DNA of 64,000 nt from Deltaproteobacteria bacterium (lineage in GTDB: Bacteria > Myxococcota_A > UBA796 > UBA9615): assembly GCA_023954745.1 (NCBI GenBank), contig JAGSHC010000001.1, forward strand, positions 78,356 through 142,355, given 5' to 3'. Numbering within the stretch: the stretch's first letter is position 1; every line of letters begins with the position of its first letter. The translations under genes and the position numbers were made by a program. The notes under the pieces are model-generated. The model searched no databases. It was given only the letters and a program-made list of their open reading frames with translations, and was not told the DNA's origin. This document shows positions 42,874 to 51,316 of this stretch, piece after piece.

Positions 42874-43778
42874 CGGTGCTTCTCGATGTGCGCGGCGTCG
42901 AGAAGTCGTTCCGGACGACCCGGGCCGTGGACGGGGTCTCCTTCGGCATCGAGGAGGGAGAGATCTTCGGACTGCTCGGGCCCAACGGCGCCGGCAAGTC
43001 GACGCTCATCCGCATGATGCTCGACATCTACCGGCCCGACGAAGGCTCGGTGCTGGTGTTCGGGCACCCCATGGAGCGCGAAGATCTCGACCGCATCGGC
43101 TACCTGCCGGAGGAGCGGGGTCTGTACCGAAAGCGCCGGGTGATTCAGGTGCTGCGGTACCTGGGGCAGCTGAAGGGCCTGACGGCAGCGGACGCGACCG
43201 CCTCAGCGGATCGGTGGCTCCTCAGGCTCTCGATGGAGCACTACCGAGACAGCAAGGTCGAGAGCCTGAGCAAGGGCAACCAGCAGAAGATCCAGCTCAT
43301 CGGCACGCTCCTCGGCGATCCTCCTCTGCTCGTGTGGGACGAGCCCTTCTCCGGCCTGGATCCGGTGAATGCCAACCAGGTGCGTGACCTGCTCATCGAG
43401 CTTCGCGACGCCGGGACCACGGTCGTGCTCTCCACCCACCTCATGGCTCAGGCCGAAGCCGTCTGCGATCGGGTGGGCCTCATCCATGGTGGCCGGATGG
43501 TCCTCTGCGGCCCCATCGGCGAGGTCAGGCAGCAGTTCGGCGCCGACCAGGCAGTGATCATCACCGACGCACCCCTCGCCGAGGGGGACGACTGGCCCGA
43601 GCTCGCCAAGGTTCTGGACGACGTTCCCGAGGACGGCGCTCGGCGCTTCACGGTGTGCGTGCAAGGCAGCCCCGAGGCCTTGGCGCGCCGCATCATCGAG
43701 GCGGGCTACGAGCTCACCGAGTTCCATCGTCATCGACCCACCCTCGAGGACGTCTTTCTCCAGGCGGTGGCGGGATGA
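42870..43778 (+). CDS. ABC transporter ATP-binding protein (ABC-2 exporter type)
   Basis: 302 residues from GTG at 42870, overlapping the methyltransferase stop. Walker A GPNGAGKSTL, Q-loop replaced by YLPEERGLY (typical of NatA-like/ABC-2 ATPases), signature LSKGNQQK, Walker B LLVWDEPFSGLDP, and switch His in LSTHLM. The C-terminal DUF4162-like extension (DAPLAEGDDWPELAKVLDD) ends RPTLEDVFL, characteristic of this exporter group. It pairs with the permease it overlaps by four bases (ATGA). Sodium or drug export is the family norm; cargo unknown. Confidence 0.93.
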   Translation: MTVLLDVRGVEKSFRTTRAVDGVSFGIEEGEIFGLLGPNGAGKSTLIRMMLDIYRPDEGSVLVFGHPMEREDLDRIGYLPEERGLYRKRRVIQVLRYLGQLKGLTAADATASADRWLLRLSMEHYRDSKVESLSKGNQQKIQLIGTLLGDPPLLVWDEPFSGLDPVNANQVRDLLIELRDAGTTVVLSTHLMAQAEAVCDRVGLIHGGRMVLCGPIGEVRQQFGADQAVIITDAPLAEGDDWPELAKVLDDVPEDGARRFTVCVQGSPEALARRIIEAGYELTEFHRHRPTLEDVFLQAVAG

Positions 43779-45181
43779 GCCAGCGCGCATCGCCGAAGCG
43801 CATCGCCACCGTCGCGAAGCGGGAGTTCATCGCGACGGTGAGCCGCAAGGGCTACATCGCGACTCTGCTCTTGCTCCCCCTGCTGATGGCGGGCATCGCG
43901 GTCTTGCCGGCCATTGCCATTGCGTTGGCGGGGGGCACCAGCGAGATCATGGGTCTCCAGCCGCCCGGCGAGATCTCGGTCATTGGAGTGGTCGACGGGA
44001 CCGGTCGCGACATCGTCAACGACGAGTTCCTCGCCTGGCACAACGCAGACCAGCGCCACGCCGACGCTCAGGAGCGGCAGCTCCCCGGGGACGAGGAGGT
44101 CATCGGGGACAAGCTGCCCGAGTTCCTCAAGGACAAGCAGCTGACGGACCGCCGGGACTACGGGGGCTTCGACGGAGACTGGCGGCTCGAGCTACGGCGC
44201 TACGACGCGGAGGACACAGCGCGGGAGGCCATCCTCTCGGGAGAAGCAAAGGCCGTCTACGTGTTCGGCCCCGACTGGGTCGAGACCGGGGCGGTGCTGT
44301 CGCTGCTCCCGGAGCGTGGCGCCATGAGCGTGGCTCTGTACCCCGGCAAGGTGGCGGTGGCGCGGCTGGTGCGGAAGTCCATCGCGGCTCCCACGATGGC
44401 CGACAAAGCCATGCTCGAGCGGATCCTGCGCCTGATGGAGACCACCGAAGAGACCGTGCGCGATCCCAACGCGGAGCCTGAGGACGAAGGCGACAGTGGA
44501 CTCGACAAGGGCATCGCGATGGTTCTGCCCGTGCTCTTCGCGAGCTTCTTCTCGCTCTCCATCTTCGTCGCCTCCGGGTACTTGCTCGACGGCATCGGTG
44601 AGGAGAAGGAGAACAAGGTGCTCGAGGTCCTCCTGGCGAGCCTGACCCCCGAGGAGCTCCTGCTGGGCAAGATCGTGGGCCTGGGGGCGGCGGGCCTGTT
44701 GCAGACCTCGGTCATGCTCGTCTTGGGTCTGATCCCCATGCTCGCCATGGGGGCCCTGTCTCTCGGGTTCTGGACCATCGCCGCCATGGCCCTGTGCGCG
44801 GCTCTCGGATACATCGAGTACGCCGCGGTGATGGCAGCCAGCGGGGCCGTGGCGGGCAACCGCCAGGAGGGTCGCCAGATCAGCGCGGTGTTCACGCTGA
44901 CTGCCTCCAGTCCGATGTTCGTACTTCCGGTCTTCATGGCCGCTGCTGACGGCGGGGTGGCGGTGTTTCTGAGCCTGTTCCCCCCGACCGCTCCCATGGC
45001 CATGACGATGCGCCTGGGGCTCGGTGACGTGCCCGGTTGGCAGCTGGCGGTCTCGGTGCTGGGAATGGCCCTGTGTGGATGGCTCTCGTGGCGCCTTGGC
45101 TCACGGGTCTTCCGCGTAGCGATTCTACTCACCGGCGCCCGGCCCCCGCTTCGCCGCATCTTCGAGTGGATGCGCGGCTGA
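43775..45181 (+). CDS. ABC-2 type permease (NatB-like)
   Basis: 468 residues from ATG at 43775. One N-terminal transmembrane helix (YIATLLLLPLLMAGIAVLP), a large extracytoplasmic loop of about 200 residues (DGTGRDIVNDEF, DARKAVYVFG-like RAILSGEAKAVYVFGP), then five or six helices (VLPVLFASFFSLSIFVASGY, AAGLLQTSVMLVLGLIPML, FVLPVFMAAADGG). GEEKENKVLEVLLASLTPEE is the coupling motif typical of ABC-2/NatB permeases. It works with the ATPase encoded just upstream; a homodimer of this permease with two ATPases is expected from the family. Confidence 0.9.
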   Translation: MSQRASPKRIATVAKREFIATVSRKGYIATLLLLPLLMAGIAVLPAIAIALAGGTSEIMGLQPPGEISVIGVVDGTGRDIVNDEFLAWHNADQRHADAQERQLPGDEEVIGDKLPEFLKDKQLTDRRDYGGFDGDWRLELRRYDAEDTAREAILSGEAKAVYVFGPDWVETGAVLSLLPERGAMSVALYPGKVAVARLVRKSIAAPTMADKAMLERILRLMETTEETVRDPNAEPEDEGDSGLDKGIAMVLPVLFASFFSLSIFVASGYLLDGIGEEKENKVLEVLLASLTPEELLLGKIVGLGAAGLLQTSVMLVLGLIPMLAMGALSLGFWTIAAMALCAALGYIEYAAVMAASGAVAGNRQEGRQISAVFTLTASSPMFVLPVFMAAADGGVAVFLSLFPPTAPMAMTMRLGLGDVPGWQLAVSVLGMALCGWLSWRLGSRVFRVAILLTGARPPLRRIFEWMRG

Positions 45182-45242
45182 TCAGCGGGATCTTGCGCGT
45201 CCCCGTCGCGCCGATCGTTGCGAGGTTCCGTACACTGCCCCC

Positions 45243-46571
45243 GTGGCGTCCGATCCCGACTCGTCGTTCCGACCCGACGACCGCCTCGACAGATTCCGGC
45301 TGGAGCGGCTGCTCGGGCGCGGTGCGTTCGGGCAGGTGTGGTTGGCCGTAGACGAAGGCGGCTTTGGCTTCGAGAAGCGTGTCGCGCTCAAGATCCTCGA
45401 CGACATGACCAACCAGCAGCGCGTCGACTCGCTCATCCGGGAGGCGCGCATCTGCGCGGGGTTGAACCACCCCAACGTCATCGATGTCTACGGGGTCGGG
45501 CAGGTCGACAAGGCGGTCTTCATCGTCATGGAGTACGTCGAGGGGGAGACTCTCGCTGCCTTGTGGCGTGACCTCGACTTCCTCGGCGTGGGCTTTCCTC
45601 GCTCCATCATCTGCGATCTGGGGATCGCGGTGGCTGAAGCGCTCCATCACGCGTGGACCGCGAACGACACCAAGGGACGCCCCCTGGCCATCGTGCACCG
45701 GGACCTGAAGCCCGCGAACATCATGGTGTCCGTGCGGGGCGTCGCCAAGGTCGGCGACTTTGGCGTGGCCAAGGCTCTCCCCGAGCCCACGGACACCGTG
45801 TCCGGGCGCTTGAAGGGCACCCCGTCCTATCTCGCCCCGGAGGTGTGGCAAGGCACCAGGGACTTCAAGCCGACCGTCGACCTGTGGTCCCTGGGCGTCA
45901 TCCTCTGGGAGCTCGCCGTCGCGAAGCGTTTCCTGGGCAAGATCAAGGTCCTTCAGATCTTCGACCTGCTGAACAACCGCAGGCCGGAGGACGAAGCGGC
46001 GGAAGTGGAGAAGCACTTCCCGGAGCTCGCTCCCATCGTGAAGGGCCTCCTCCAGCGTGATCCCGATCAGCGCTTCCAGACCGCCCTCGAGGTGGCCGAT
46101 GCACTTCGCTCCATTCGTCAGGGCCTCGGGCCTGGCGGGGACCTGCTCCAGTTCATGCGCCTCGTGCGCGCGGGCCGCGTCGAGCCCGAGCACCGCAACG
46201 ACAGCCTGCTCGCGTTCCCCGCGTTGCCCAAGGACGCCAAAGACTGGCTGCCGCTCCTGAAGGTGGCGGCCGAGGAGTACACCGGCGACGCGCCAGCGCC
46301 ACCGCCGACTCCAGCCCCCCCGAGCTCGGCGAGCCCCAAGCCGCAGCCGCCGTCTCCTGCCCCTGCTCCTCCTCCCCCCCGGGGCCCCGGGCCGGCTCAG
46401 CTCGCTCCTACACCTGTCCTTCCGGCTCCCGCGCTCAACGACGCAACGGAGCAACTGGTGGACTCCACCATCGACGAGCCCATGAGTACCAACTCCTCCG
46501 TGTGGCTCATGGCGGGAGGGGTGCTGATCCTCATTGGAGTGCTGCTGTGGCTACTGTCCTTGGGAGACTGA
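45243..46571 (+). CDS. Ser/Thr protein kinase with Pro-rich linker and C-terminal membrane anchor
   Basis: 442 residues from GTG at 45243. Kinase motifs: GRGAFGQVW (25-33), Lys50 (VALKIL), HRD 152-154 (VHRDLKPANI), DFG 172-174, GTPSYLAPE and DLWSLGVILWEL; all catalytic residues are intact. A Pro/Ala/Ser linker (about 355-400) leads to a single helix at the very end (VWLMAGGVLILIGVLLWLL), so it is tail-anchored with the kinase domain inside the cell and essentially no outside domain, unlike the PEGA kinases in this window. The GH31 gene starts two bases later. Confidence 0.93.
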   Translation: MASDPDSSFRPDDRLDRFRLERLLGRGAFGQVWLAVDEGGFGFEKRVALKILDDMTNQQRVDSLIREARICAGLNHPNVIDVYGVGQVDKAVFIVMEYVEGETLAALWRDLDFLGVGFPRSIICDLGIAVAEALHHAWTANDTKGRPLAIVHRDLKPANIMVSVRGVAKVGDFGVAKALPEPTDTVSGRLKGTPSYLAPEVWQGTRDFKPTVDLWSLGVILWELAVAKRFLGKIKVLQIFDLLNNRRPEDEAAEVEKHFPELAPIVKGLLQRDPDQRFQTALEVADALRSIRQGLGPGGDLLQFMRLVRAGRVEPEHRNDSLLAFPALPKDAKDWLPLLKVAAEEYTGDAPAPPPTPAPPSSASPKPQPPSPAPAPPPPRGPGPAQLAPTPVLPAPALNDATEQLVDSTIDEPMSTNSSVWLMAGGVLILIGVLLWLLSLGD

Positions 46572-46573
46572 AG

Positions 46574-49075
46574 GTGCTCGGCGCCATGCGAGGCCGGCTC
46601 TCTCTCCTGGCGGTGATGGTGGCGCTGCCGAGCCTCTCGGGGTGCGAGGCCCCAGCGACTCCTTGCGCCATCGTTCCGGTCTTCGAGTCCGGCCGGGACG
46701 AGGCAATCCTCTCGGTGGATCAGTGCACTGGTGGCGCCATCCTCGGGAACGCCGATGACCCGGCGGCCTGGCTCCGTCCCCCTCCCGAAGGCACCCCGGC
46801 CATCGCCTGGGCCGACGATCAACTCAGCACCTCGATGACCCAGGGTCGTTATGTGTTCGAGGGCGAGTTCGGGGCCTGGGAGGGAGTCGGCGACGGCGAC
46901 TTTGTGGGCCTGGGCGCATGGGCGAATCAGCAGGGCGACCACATCGCGCGTCTCGAGTGGACCGCGGGGCCCGAGGGCTCCATCCAGTTGTCTCTCGACG
47001 TGTCTGGTGAGCCTTCGCGCATCTCCCTCGCCTTCGGCTGCAACGACGGGGAGCGCTTCTACGGATTGGGCGCCCGGCCGGACGGTGTGGACCACACCGG
47101 CAAGACCCGGATGCTCTACACGGCTGAGCAGGGCATCGGTCAGCGGGACTATGGCCTGGACGAGCTGGACCCCATCGAAGGACGCACGGGCGACAGCTAC
47201 TTCCCCGTCCCTTGGACCGTGACGGACCAAGGCCTCGGAGTGGGCATGGGCGGCACGGCGGTCGCGCGGATGTACCTGTGCGGGGCGGACGAGCCGGGGG
47301 TGCTGCGGTTCGAATCCTGGGACAGCCGCATGGACCTGTTCCTGTACGCGGCAGGAGACCCGATGGATGCAGTGGGACGTTGGACGCTGTCCTCGGGCAC
47401 GCCGGCTCCGGCTCCCGACTGGGCTTACGGCCCCTGGCTCGCCAGCCAACGTGGCACGGAGCGGCTGCTCCAGACTGCCGAGGACGTGCGGCGCCTCGGT
47501 ATTCCGGCCACGGCCATCTGGTCTCAAGACTGGATTGGAGGGCGCGAGAACGCCTTTGGCTATGACCTGAACTACCACTGGGAGTGGGACGAGGAGACCT
47601 ACCCGGACCTCCCGCAGGCGATCGACACACTCCACGACCGGGGCTTCGCGTTTCTGGGGTACTTCAACCCCTTCATCACCGAGGGGTTCGACTTCTACGA
47701 CGAGGCCCTCGCTGCCGGGTTCATGCCCGAGGATCCGCAAGGCGAGCCCTATCAGTTCAGCATCGTGACCCGCTTTGGCTCGGTCGTGGACTTGCTCGAC
47801 CCGGCTGCCTGGGACTGGGCCAAGGACTACATGGAGGCCGCCCCTGCCATGGGCCAGGACGGCTGGATGTGCGACTTTGCTGAGTGGATGCCCTTCGACG
47901 CCCAGCTGTTTGGTGGCGTGCTCGGCCAGGAGAACCACAACGAGTACCCCCTGCTCTGGCAGCGCCTGAACATGGACGTGCTCAACGAGGGTCTGGGAGA
48001 GGGGCAGGGCCTGTGCTTCAACCGCTCGGGGTGGACCGGCAGCTGGACGATCGCGCCGGTGACCTGGGGCGGAGACCAGGAGACGGACTTCTCGCTGGAC
48101 GACGGCATCGGGACCGCACGTCACATCGGGGTCGGGCTGGGCCTCAGCGGCGTCGGGCGCTACGGCAGCGACATCGCCGGGTTCTCTTCGCTGTTCGGGG
48201 GCGCATCCACCGAGGAGCTGTACTGGCGGTGGGTCTCCATGAGCGCCTTTGAGCCCGTGATGCGTCTCCACGACGGGTTGCGAGACCAGGCGAACTGGCG
48301 ATGGGATCGAGACGACGCGACCATCGACCACTTCCGGCGATACACCCGCCTGCATCTCCGCATGCTGCCTCTGTGGCGCATCTTGAACCGCGACTACGAG
48401 ACCCAGGGTCGCCCGTTCATGCGGCACGGCATCCTCGTGGAGCCCCAGGACAGCCCTGCATTCGAGCTCGTTCGCGACGCCCCTGACCAGCACTTCATCG
48501 GGGACGATTTGCTGGTGGCGCCGGTCGTGACCGAGGGGGCCGTCAATCGTCAGGTGGTTCTCCCGCCGGGGCGTTGGTACGTGTTCCCCGAGGGGCCTGT
48601 GGTGGAGGGCGGCGAGGAGGGCACGGAGCTCCTGGTGGCCGCGCCGCTGTCGGAGATCCCGGTCTATGCACGAGGAGGCTCCATTCTCCCGCTGCTGGAC
48701 GAGTCGGTGATGACCTCCTACCGCTCCGACGAGCCAGGGGTGACCGACGACGGGGACCTCGACCACATCCTGGATCTCGTCGTGTTCCACGAACTCGCGG
48801 CCGAGGTCGAGTTGGTGGATGGTCGCCGCTTCACCTGGGCAGCGGAGAGCCGGCAGCGGCTGGAGCCTGGCGTGATCACCCTCGACGGCGTCGAGCTGCC
48901 CGAGTGCACCGCCAACCGCGAGCACAACTGCTCACGGAGTCACCAGAGCGGTCGTTGGCTCATCGAGGCGAGCTGGGCCACGGACTCGAGCGTGCTCGCA
49001 GGCCCTGGCTGGACGCTGACGGCGTCGGGCGCGGCGGACACGCGCGGCACCATCGAGCTGCGCTTCCCCGAGTAG
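46574..49075 (+). CDS. GH31 family glycosidase lipoprotein, YihQ (sulfoquinovosidase)-like
   Basis: 833 residues. GTG at 46574 has GGGAG at good distance; ATG at 46586 is four codons later. Lipobox SLSGC. GH31 core: AIWSQDWIGGRENAFG, nucleophile Asp434 (DGWMCDFAEW) and acid/base Asp501 (WGGDQETDF), LGLSGVGRYGSDIAGF and SAFEPVMRLHDG. QDWxGxR, GWMxDF and W(A/G)GDQ are closer to E. coli YihQ, which splits sulfoquinovosides, than to ordinary alpha-glucosidases; still, the substrate is not proven. It is exported, whereas YihQ is cytoplasmic. A long N-terminal domain and an extra C-terminal beta domain are present. It lies directly downstream of a kinase. Confidence 0.88.
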   Translation: MLGAMRGRLSLLAVMVALPSLSGCEAPATPCAIVPVFESGRDEAILSVDQCTGGAILGNADDPAAWLRPPPEGTPAIAWADDQLSTSMTQGRYVFEGEFGAWEGVGDGDFVGLGAWANQQGDHIARLEWTAGPEGSIQLSLDVSGEPSRISLAFGCNDGERFYGLGARPDGVDHTGKTRMLYTAEQGIGQRDYGLDELDPIEGRTGDSYFPVPWTVTDQGLGVGMGGTAVARMYLCGADEPGVLRFESWDSRMDLFLYAAGDPMDAVGRWTLSSGTPAPAPDWAYGPWLASQRGTERLLQTAEDVRRLGIPATAIWSQDWIGGRENAFGYDLNYHWEWDEETYPDLPQAIDTLHDRGFAFLGYFNPFITEGFDFYDEALAAGFMPEDPQGEPYQFSIVTRFGSVVDLLDPAAWDWAKDYMEAAPAMGQDGWMCDFAEWMPFDAQLFGGVLGQENHNEYPLLWQRLNMDVLNEGLGEGQGLCFNRSGWTGSWTIAPVTWGGDQETDFSLDDGIGTARHIGVGLGLSGVGRYGSDIAGFSSLFGGASTEELYWRWVSMSAFEPVMRLHDGLRDQANWRWDRDDATIDHFRRYTRLHLRMLPLWRILNRDYETQGRPFMRHGILVEPQDSPAFELVRDAPDQHFIGDDLLVAPVVTEGAVNRQVVLPPGRWYVFPEGPVVEGGEEGTELLVAAPLSEIPVYARGGSILPLLDESVMTSYRSDEPGVTDDGDLDHILDLVVFHELAAEVELVDGRRFTWAAESRQRLEPGVITLDGVELPECTANREHNCSRSHQSGRWLIEASWATDSSVLAGPGWTLTASGAADTRGTIELRFPE

Positions 49076-49116
49076 ACGCGTCGCGGACAGCGCGTCGCGG
49101 GTCGCGCGTCGTCCGA

Positions 49117-50763
49117 CTACGGCTCGAAGTCCGGGGGATCCGTGTCGGGGTCCTCCTCCGGAATCGTCGTCGGCTCCTCCACGGGCGCAGCAGCCGGGTC
49201 GGTGGGGTTCTCCGGTGGGGAGTCCTGAGCCTCCTCGGTAGCTGCTGGCCCCTGGGCCACTTGATCCCCGGTGTTCTGGGCCCACCCGTAGCTCTGGAGA
49301 GACCGATCGACGGTGCTCACCCGGATGGGGGGCGCTGGGAGCCACAGGGTGACCTCGAACCCGCCCTCTGGATGATTACGGGCGGAGAGACCGCCTTCAT
49401 GGAGGGCCAGAACCAGCCGGGCGACGCGCATCCCGAGTCCGAGGCCCTCGGAGTCGGCCCCCCCCAGCCTCCGAAACGGCTGGAACAGATTGCCGACCTC
49501 TTCGAAGGGGACGCCGGGGCCGGCGTCCCGAATGCGGATCTCCACCTTCGTGTGCGCGCGACTCGCGTGAATCGTGACCGGCCCGCTGCCATGCACGCGC
49601 ACGTTGTCGAGCAGAGCGGCGAACACCCCGGCGAGCAGTCGAGAGTCCAGTCTGAGGGTCTCGTCTACGTCCTCGTGGAACTGGATGTCCACGTCGAGAC
49701 CGGGCGCCCGACGCTCGACGAAGAGCCGGACGACGTCCCGAACGAGCCGGCGCACCTCGGTGTCGTCGAGGTTTGCCTGGAGTGACCCCGCCTCGAGGGA
49801 GTTCCACTGCCACAGGGCGGACACGGTGCGATGCAGGTTCCCCACATCACGCTCGGCGTCCCCGAGGGCTTCCCGGCGGGCCGCGCTCATTCGCCCCCCT
49901 GAGATGCTGGCCAGGTTCTCTTTCACCCGGCCGATGGGCTCCACGAGGATCTGCCCAAGGGAGCGGAGGACTGCCCGTTGCTGGTTCTCCGCATCCACGG
50001 CGCGCTGTCTCAGCCGGGTCGCCGCGCGAGCGATCCAGCCGATCTCCTTGATCGACGAGCTGCTCTGGTTCCAGGTGCCTCCGCTGGACGCCATGCGTTC
50101 CATGGCGATGGCTGCGTCTTCGAGCGGCCGGGCGAGGCGAAGGGCGATGAGCAGGCTGAACAGAGCCATGACGATGAAGAGAACGAAGAGGGCCGACCGG
50201 TAGCCACCGTCCCGGAGGGGCAGCAGCGACAGGGGGATGAGGCGCAGCGTGATGTTCTTGCCTGCCGGGACCTCGACTGCGTACGGCCAGTCCAATTGCA
50301 CGCGAACCGCCCGCCCTCGGATTCGGGGATACCGGTCGGGGTCGGCTGCGTCGCCGAAGGTTGGGACCCATGGGGTTTGGCCGCTGTCGGTGAAGCGTCC
50401 TGGGGCGTCCGCGTTCTTGAGGCGCTTCAGAGCCCGACTGAGAGAGGGGCCATGGGCGACTCCGAGGGGAGCGTCGTCCTCGAGGATCAGCACCAGGGAG
50501 ACATCGAGGTCGAGGGAGGCCCGGTGCAGGTACCCCTGGGTCGCCGGCGTGGGCATGCCCTGCGCTGTGAGCGTGCGGTCGAGTTCTGCGGAGACGCGGA
50601 CGGCCTGGGTGTACGCCAGGCGAGCCAGCTCGACGTCCGCAGCCCCCCGGCCGGTGCGGGTGTACAGGGACGAAGCGATGAGCAACGTCACCGCGATGGC
50701 GACGACCATGCCCGCCGCGATGCGCTGCCCAAAGGAGGTCCCCTGACGTGCCCGTCCTGCCAT
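49117..50763 (-). CDS. Two-helix sensor kinase-like protein lacking the phospho-acceptor His
   Basis: 548 residues. Helix 1 (IAAGMVVAIAVTLLIASSLY), a periplasmic sensor part of about 150 residues, helix 2 (SALFVLFIVMALFSLLIAL), a HAMP-like stretch, a HisKA-like dimer and HATPase. At the HisKA position the sequence is SLGQILVEPIGRVKENL; aligning P shows Gln where His belongs. The HATPase motifs look intact: ALLDNVRVHG, RDAGPGVPF and GLGLGMRVARLV. An acidic Pro-rich tail (EEPTTIPEEDPDTDPPD) ends it. There is no response regulator beside it. It may be a pseudokinase, an ATP-sensing scaffold or a phosphatase. The 3' end is 41 bases from the convergent GH31 gene. Confidence 0.82.
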   Translation of the reverse strand: MAGRARQGTSFGQRIAAGMVVAIAVTLLIASSLYTRTGRGAADVELARLAYTQAVRVSAELDRTLTAQGMPTPATQGYLHRASLDLDVSLVLILEDDAPLGVAHGPSLSRALKRLKNADAPGRFTDSGQTPWVPTFGDAADPDRYPRIRGRAVRVQLDWPYAVEVPAGKNITLRLIPLSLLPLRDGGYRSALFVLFIVMALFSLLIALRLARPLEDAAIAMERMASSGGTWNQSSSSIKEIGWIARAATRLRQRAVDAENQQRAVLRSLGQILVEPIGRVKENLASISGGRMSAARREALGDAERDVGNLHRTVSALWQWNSLEAGSLQANLDDTEVRRLVRDVVRLFVERRAPGLDVDIQFHEDVDETLRLDSRLLAGVFAALLDNVRVHGSGPVTIHASRAHTKVEIRIRDAGPGVPFEEVGNLFQPFRRLGGADSEGLGLGMRVARLVLALHEGGLSARNHPEGGFEVTLWLPAPPIRVSTVDRSLQSYGWAQNTGDQVAQGPAATEEAQDSPPENPTDPAAAPVEEPTTIPEEDPDTDPPDFEP

Positions 50764-50908
50764 GTCCTCCCTGTCCTTGCATCCAGTCTAGAGCACCGGC
50801 CCACTCCCTCGTTGGAGACACCCTTGGACATCCCTCTTGGGTGCCTTCGCTACCATCGGCGGGGGTCGGGGCGTGCCGCACGCTCCACTGCAGGCGGGAG
50901 GACGATCG

Positions 50909-51316
50909 ATGAGGGTTGGTTTCATTGTGCTGGCGACCGCGGGCTTTCTGGTCGTGGGGTGTGGGGACACCAACCGTGGTTCTGGGGTGTCCTACGCTTC
51001 GGGCGTGTCCGCGTCCCTCTCCGCCAACGCGGGCCTGAGCCAGGCGCAGGTCTCGACCTTTCACGCCGACGTGCGCTCCAAGTGGGCTGTGGCGTACGAC
51101 CCAGCGGTTCCCCCGGGGTGCGCTCCTGGCGGCCTCGGGACCGGGACGCAAGCGCCTCCCATCGCGGAGCGGCCCTGCAAGGCCTTCGTGCTCGAGCGAC
51201 TCAAGACGTCGTGGCTTCTTCGGGCTGTCGGCACGCCCGGTCAGCTGTCTCTGCCGGAGTCGACCCCTACCGACCTGGGGCATCCCGACCGCCTGAGCTA
51301 CCTCGGCAGCTCCTGA
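50909..51316 (+). CDS. Small lipoprotein of unknown function
   Basis: 135 residues from ATG at 50909, preceded by GGGAGGA at good spacing. Lipobox GFLVVGC, Cys at about 17. The mature part is small and neutral, with two Cys (PPGCAPGG, ERPCKAFVLERL) that could form a disulfide. Family not recognised. It is divergent from the sensor kinase-like gene across 145 bases, in which I see no clear promoter boxes. Its stop codon abuts the stop of the convergent kinase gene: the two TGA codons form the palindrome TGATCA with no base between. Confidence 0.75.
   Translation: MRVGFIVLATAGFLVVGCGDTNRGSGVSYASGVSASLSANAGLSQAQVSTFHADVRSKWAVAYDPAVPPGCAPGGLGTGTQAPPIAERPCKAFVLERLKTSWLLRAVGTPGQLSLPESTPTDLGHPDRLSYLGSS

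Noticed and set aside
46397-48925. Long minus-strand frame opposite the GH31 gene
   Set aside because: GC-rich shadow frame; the plus strand has both catalytic Asp motifs in order.
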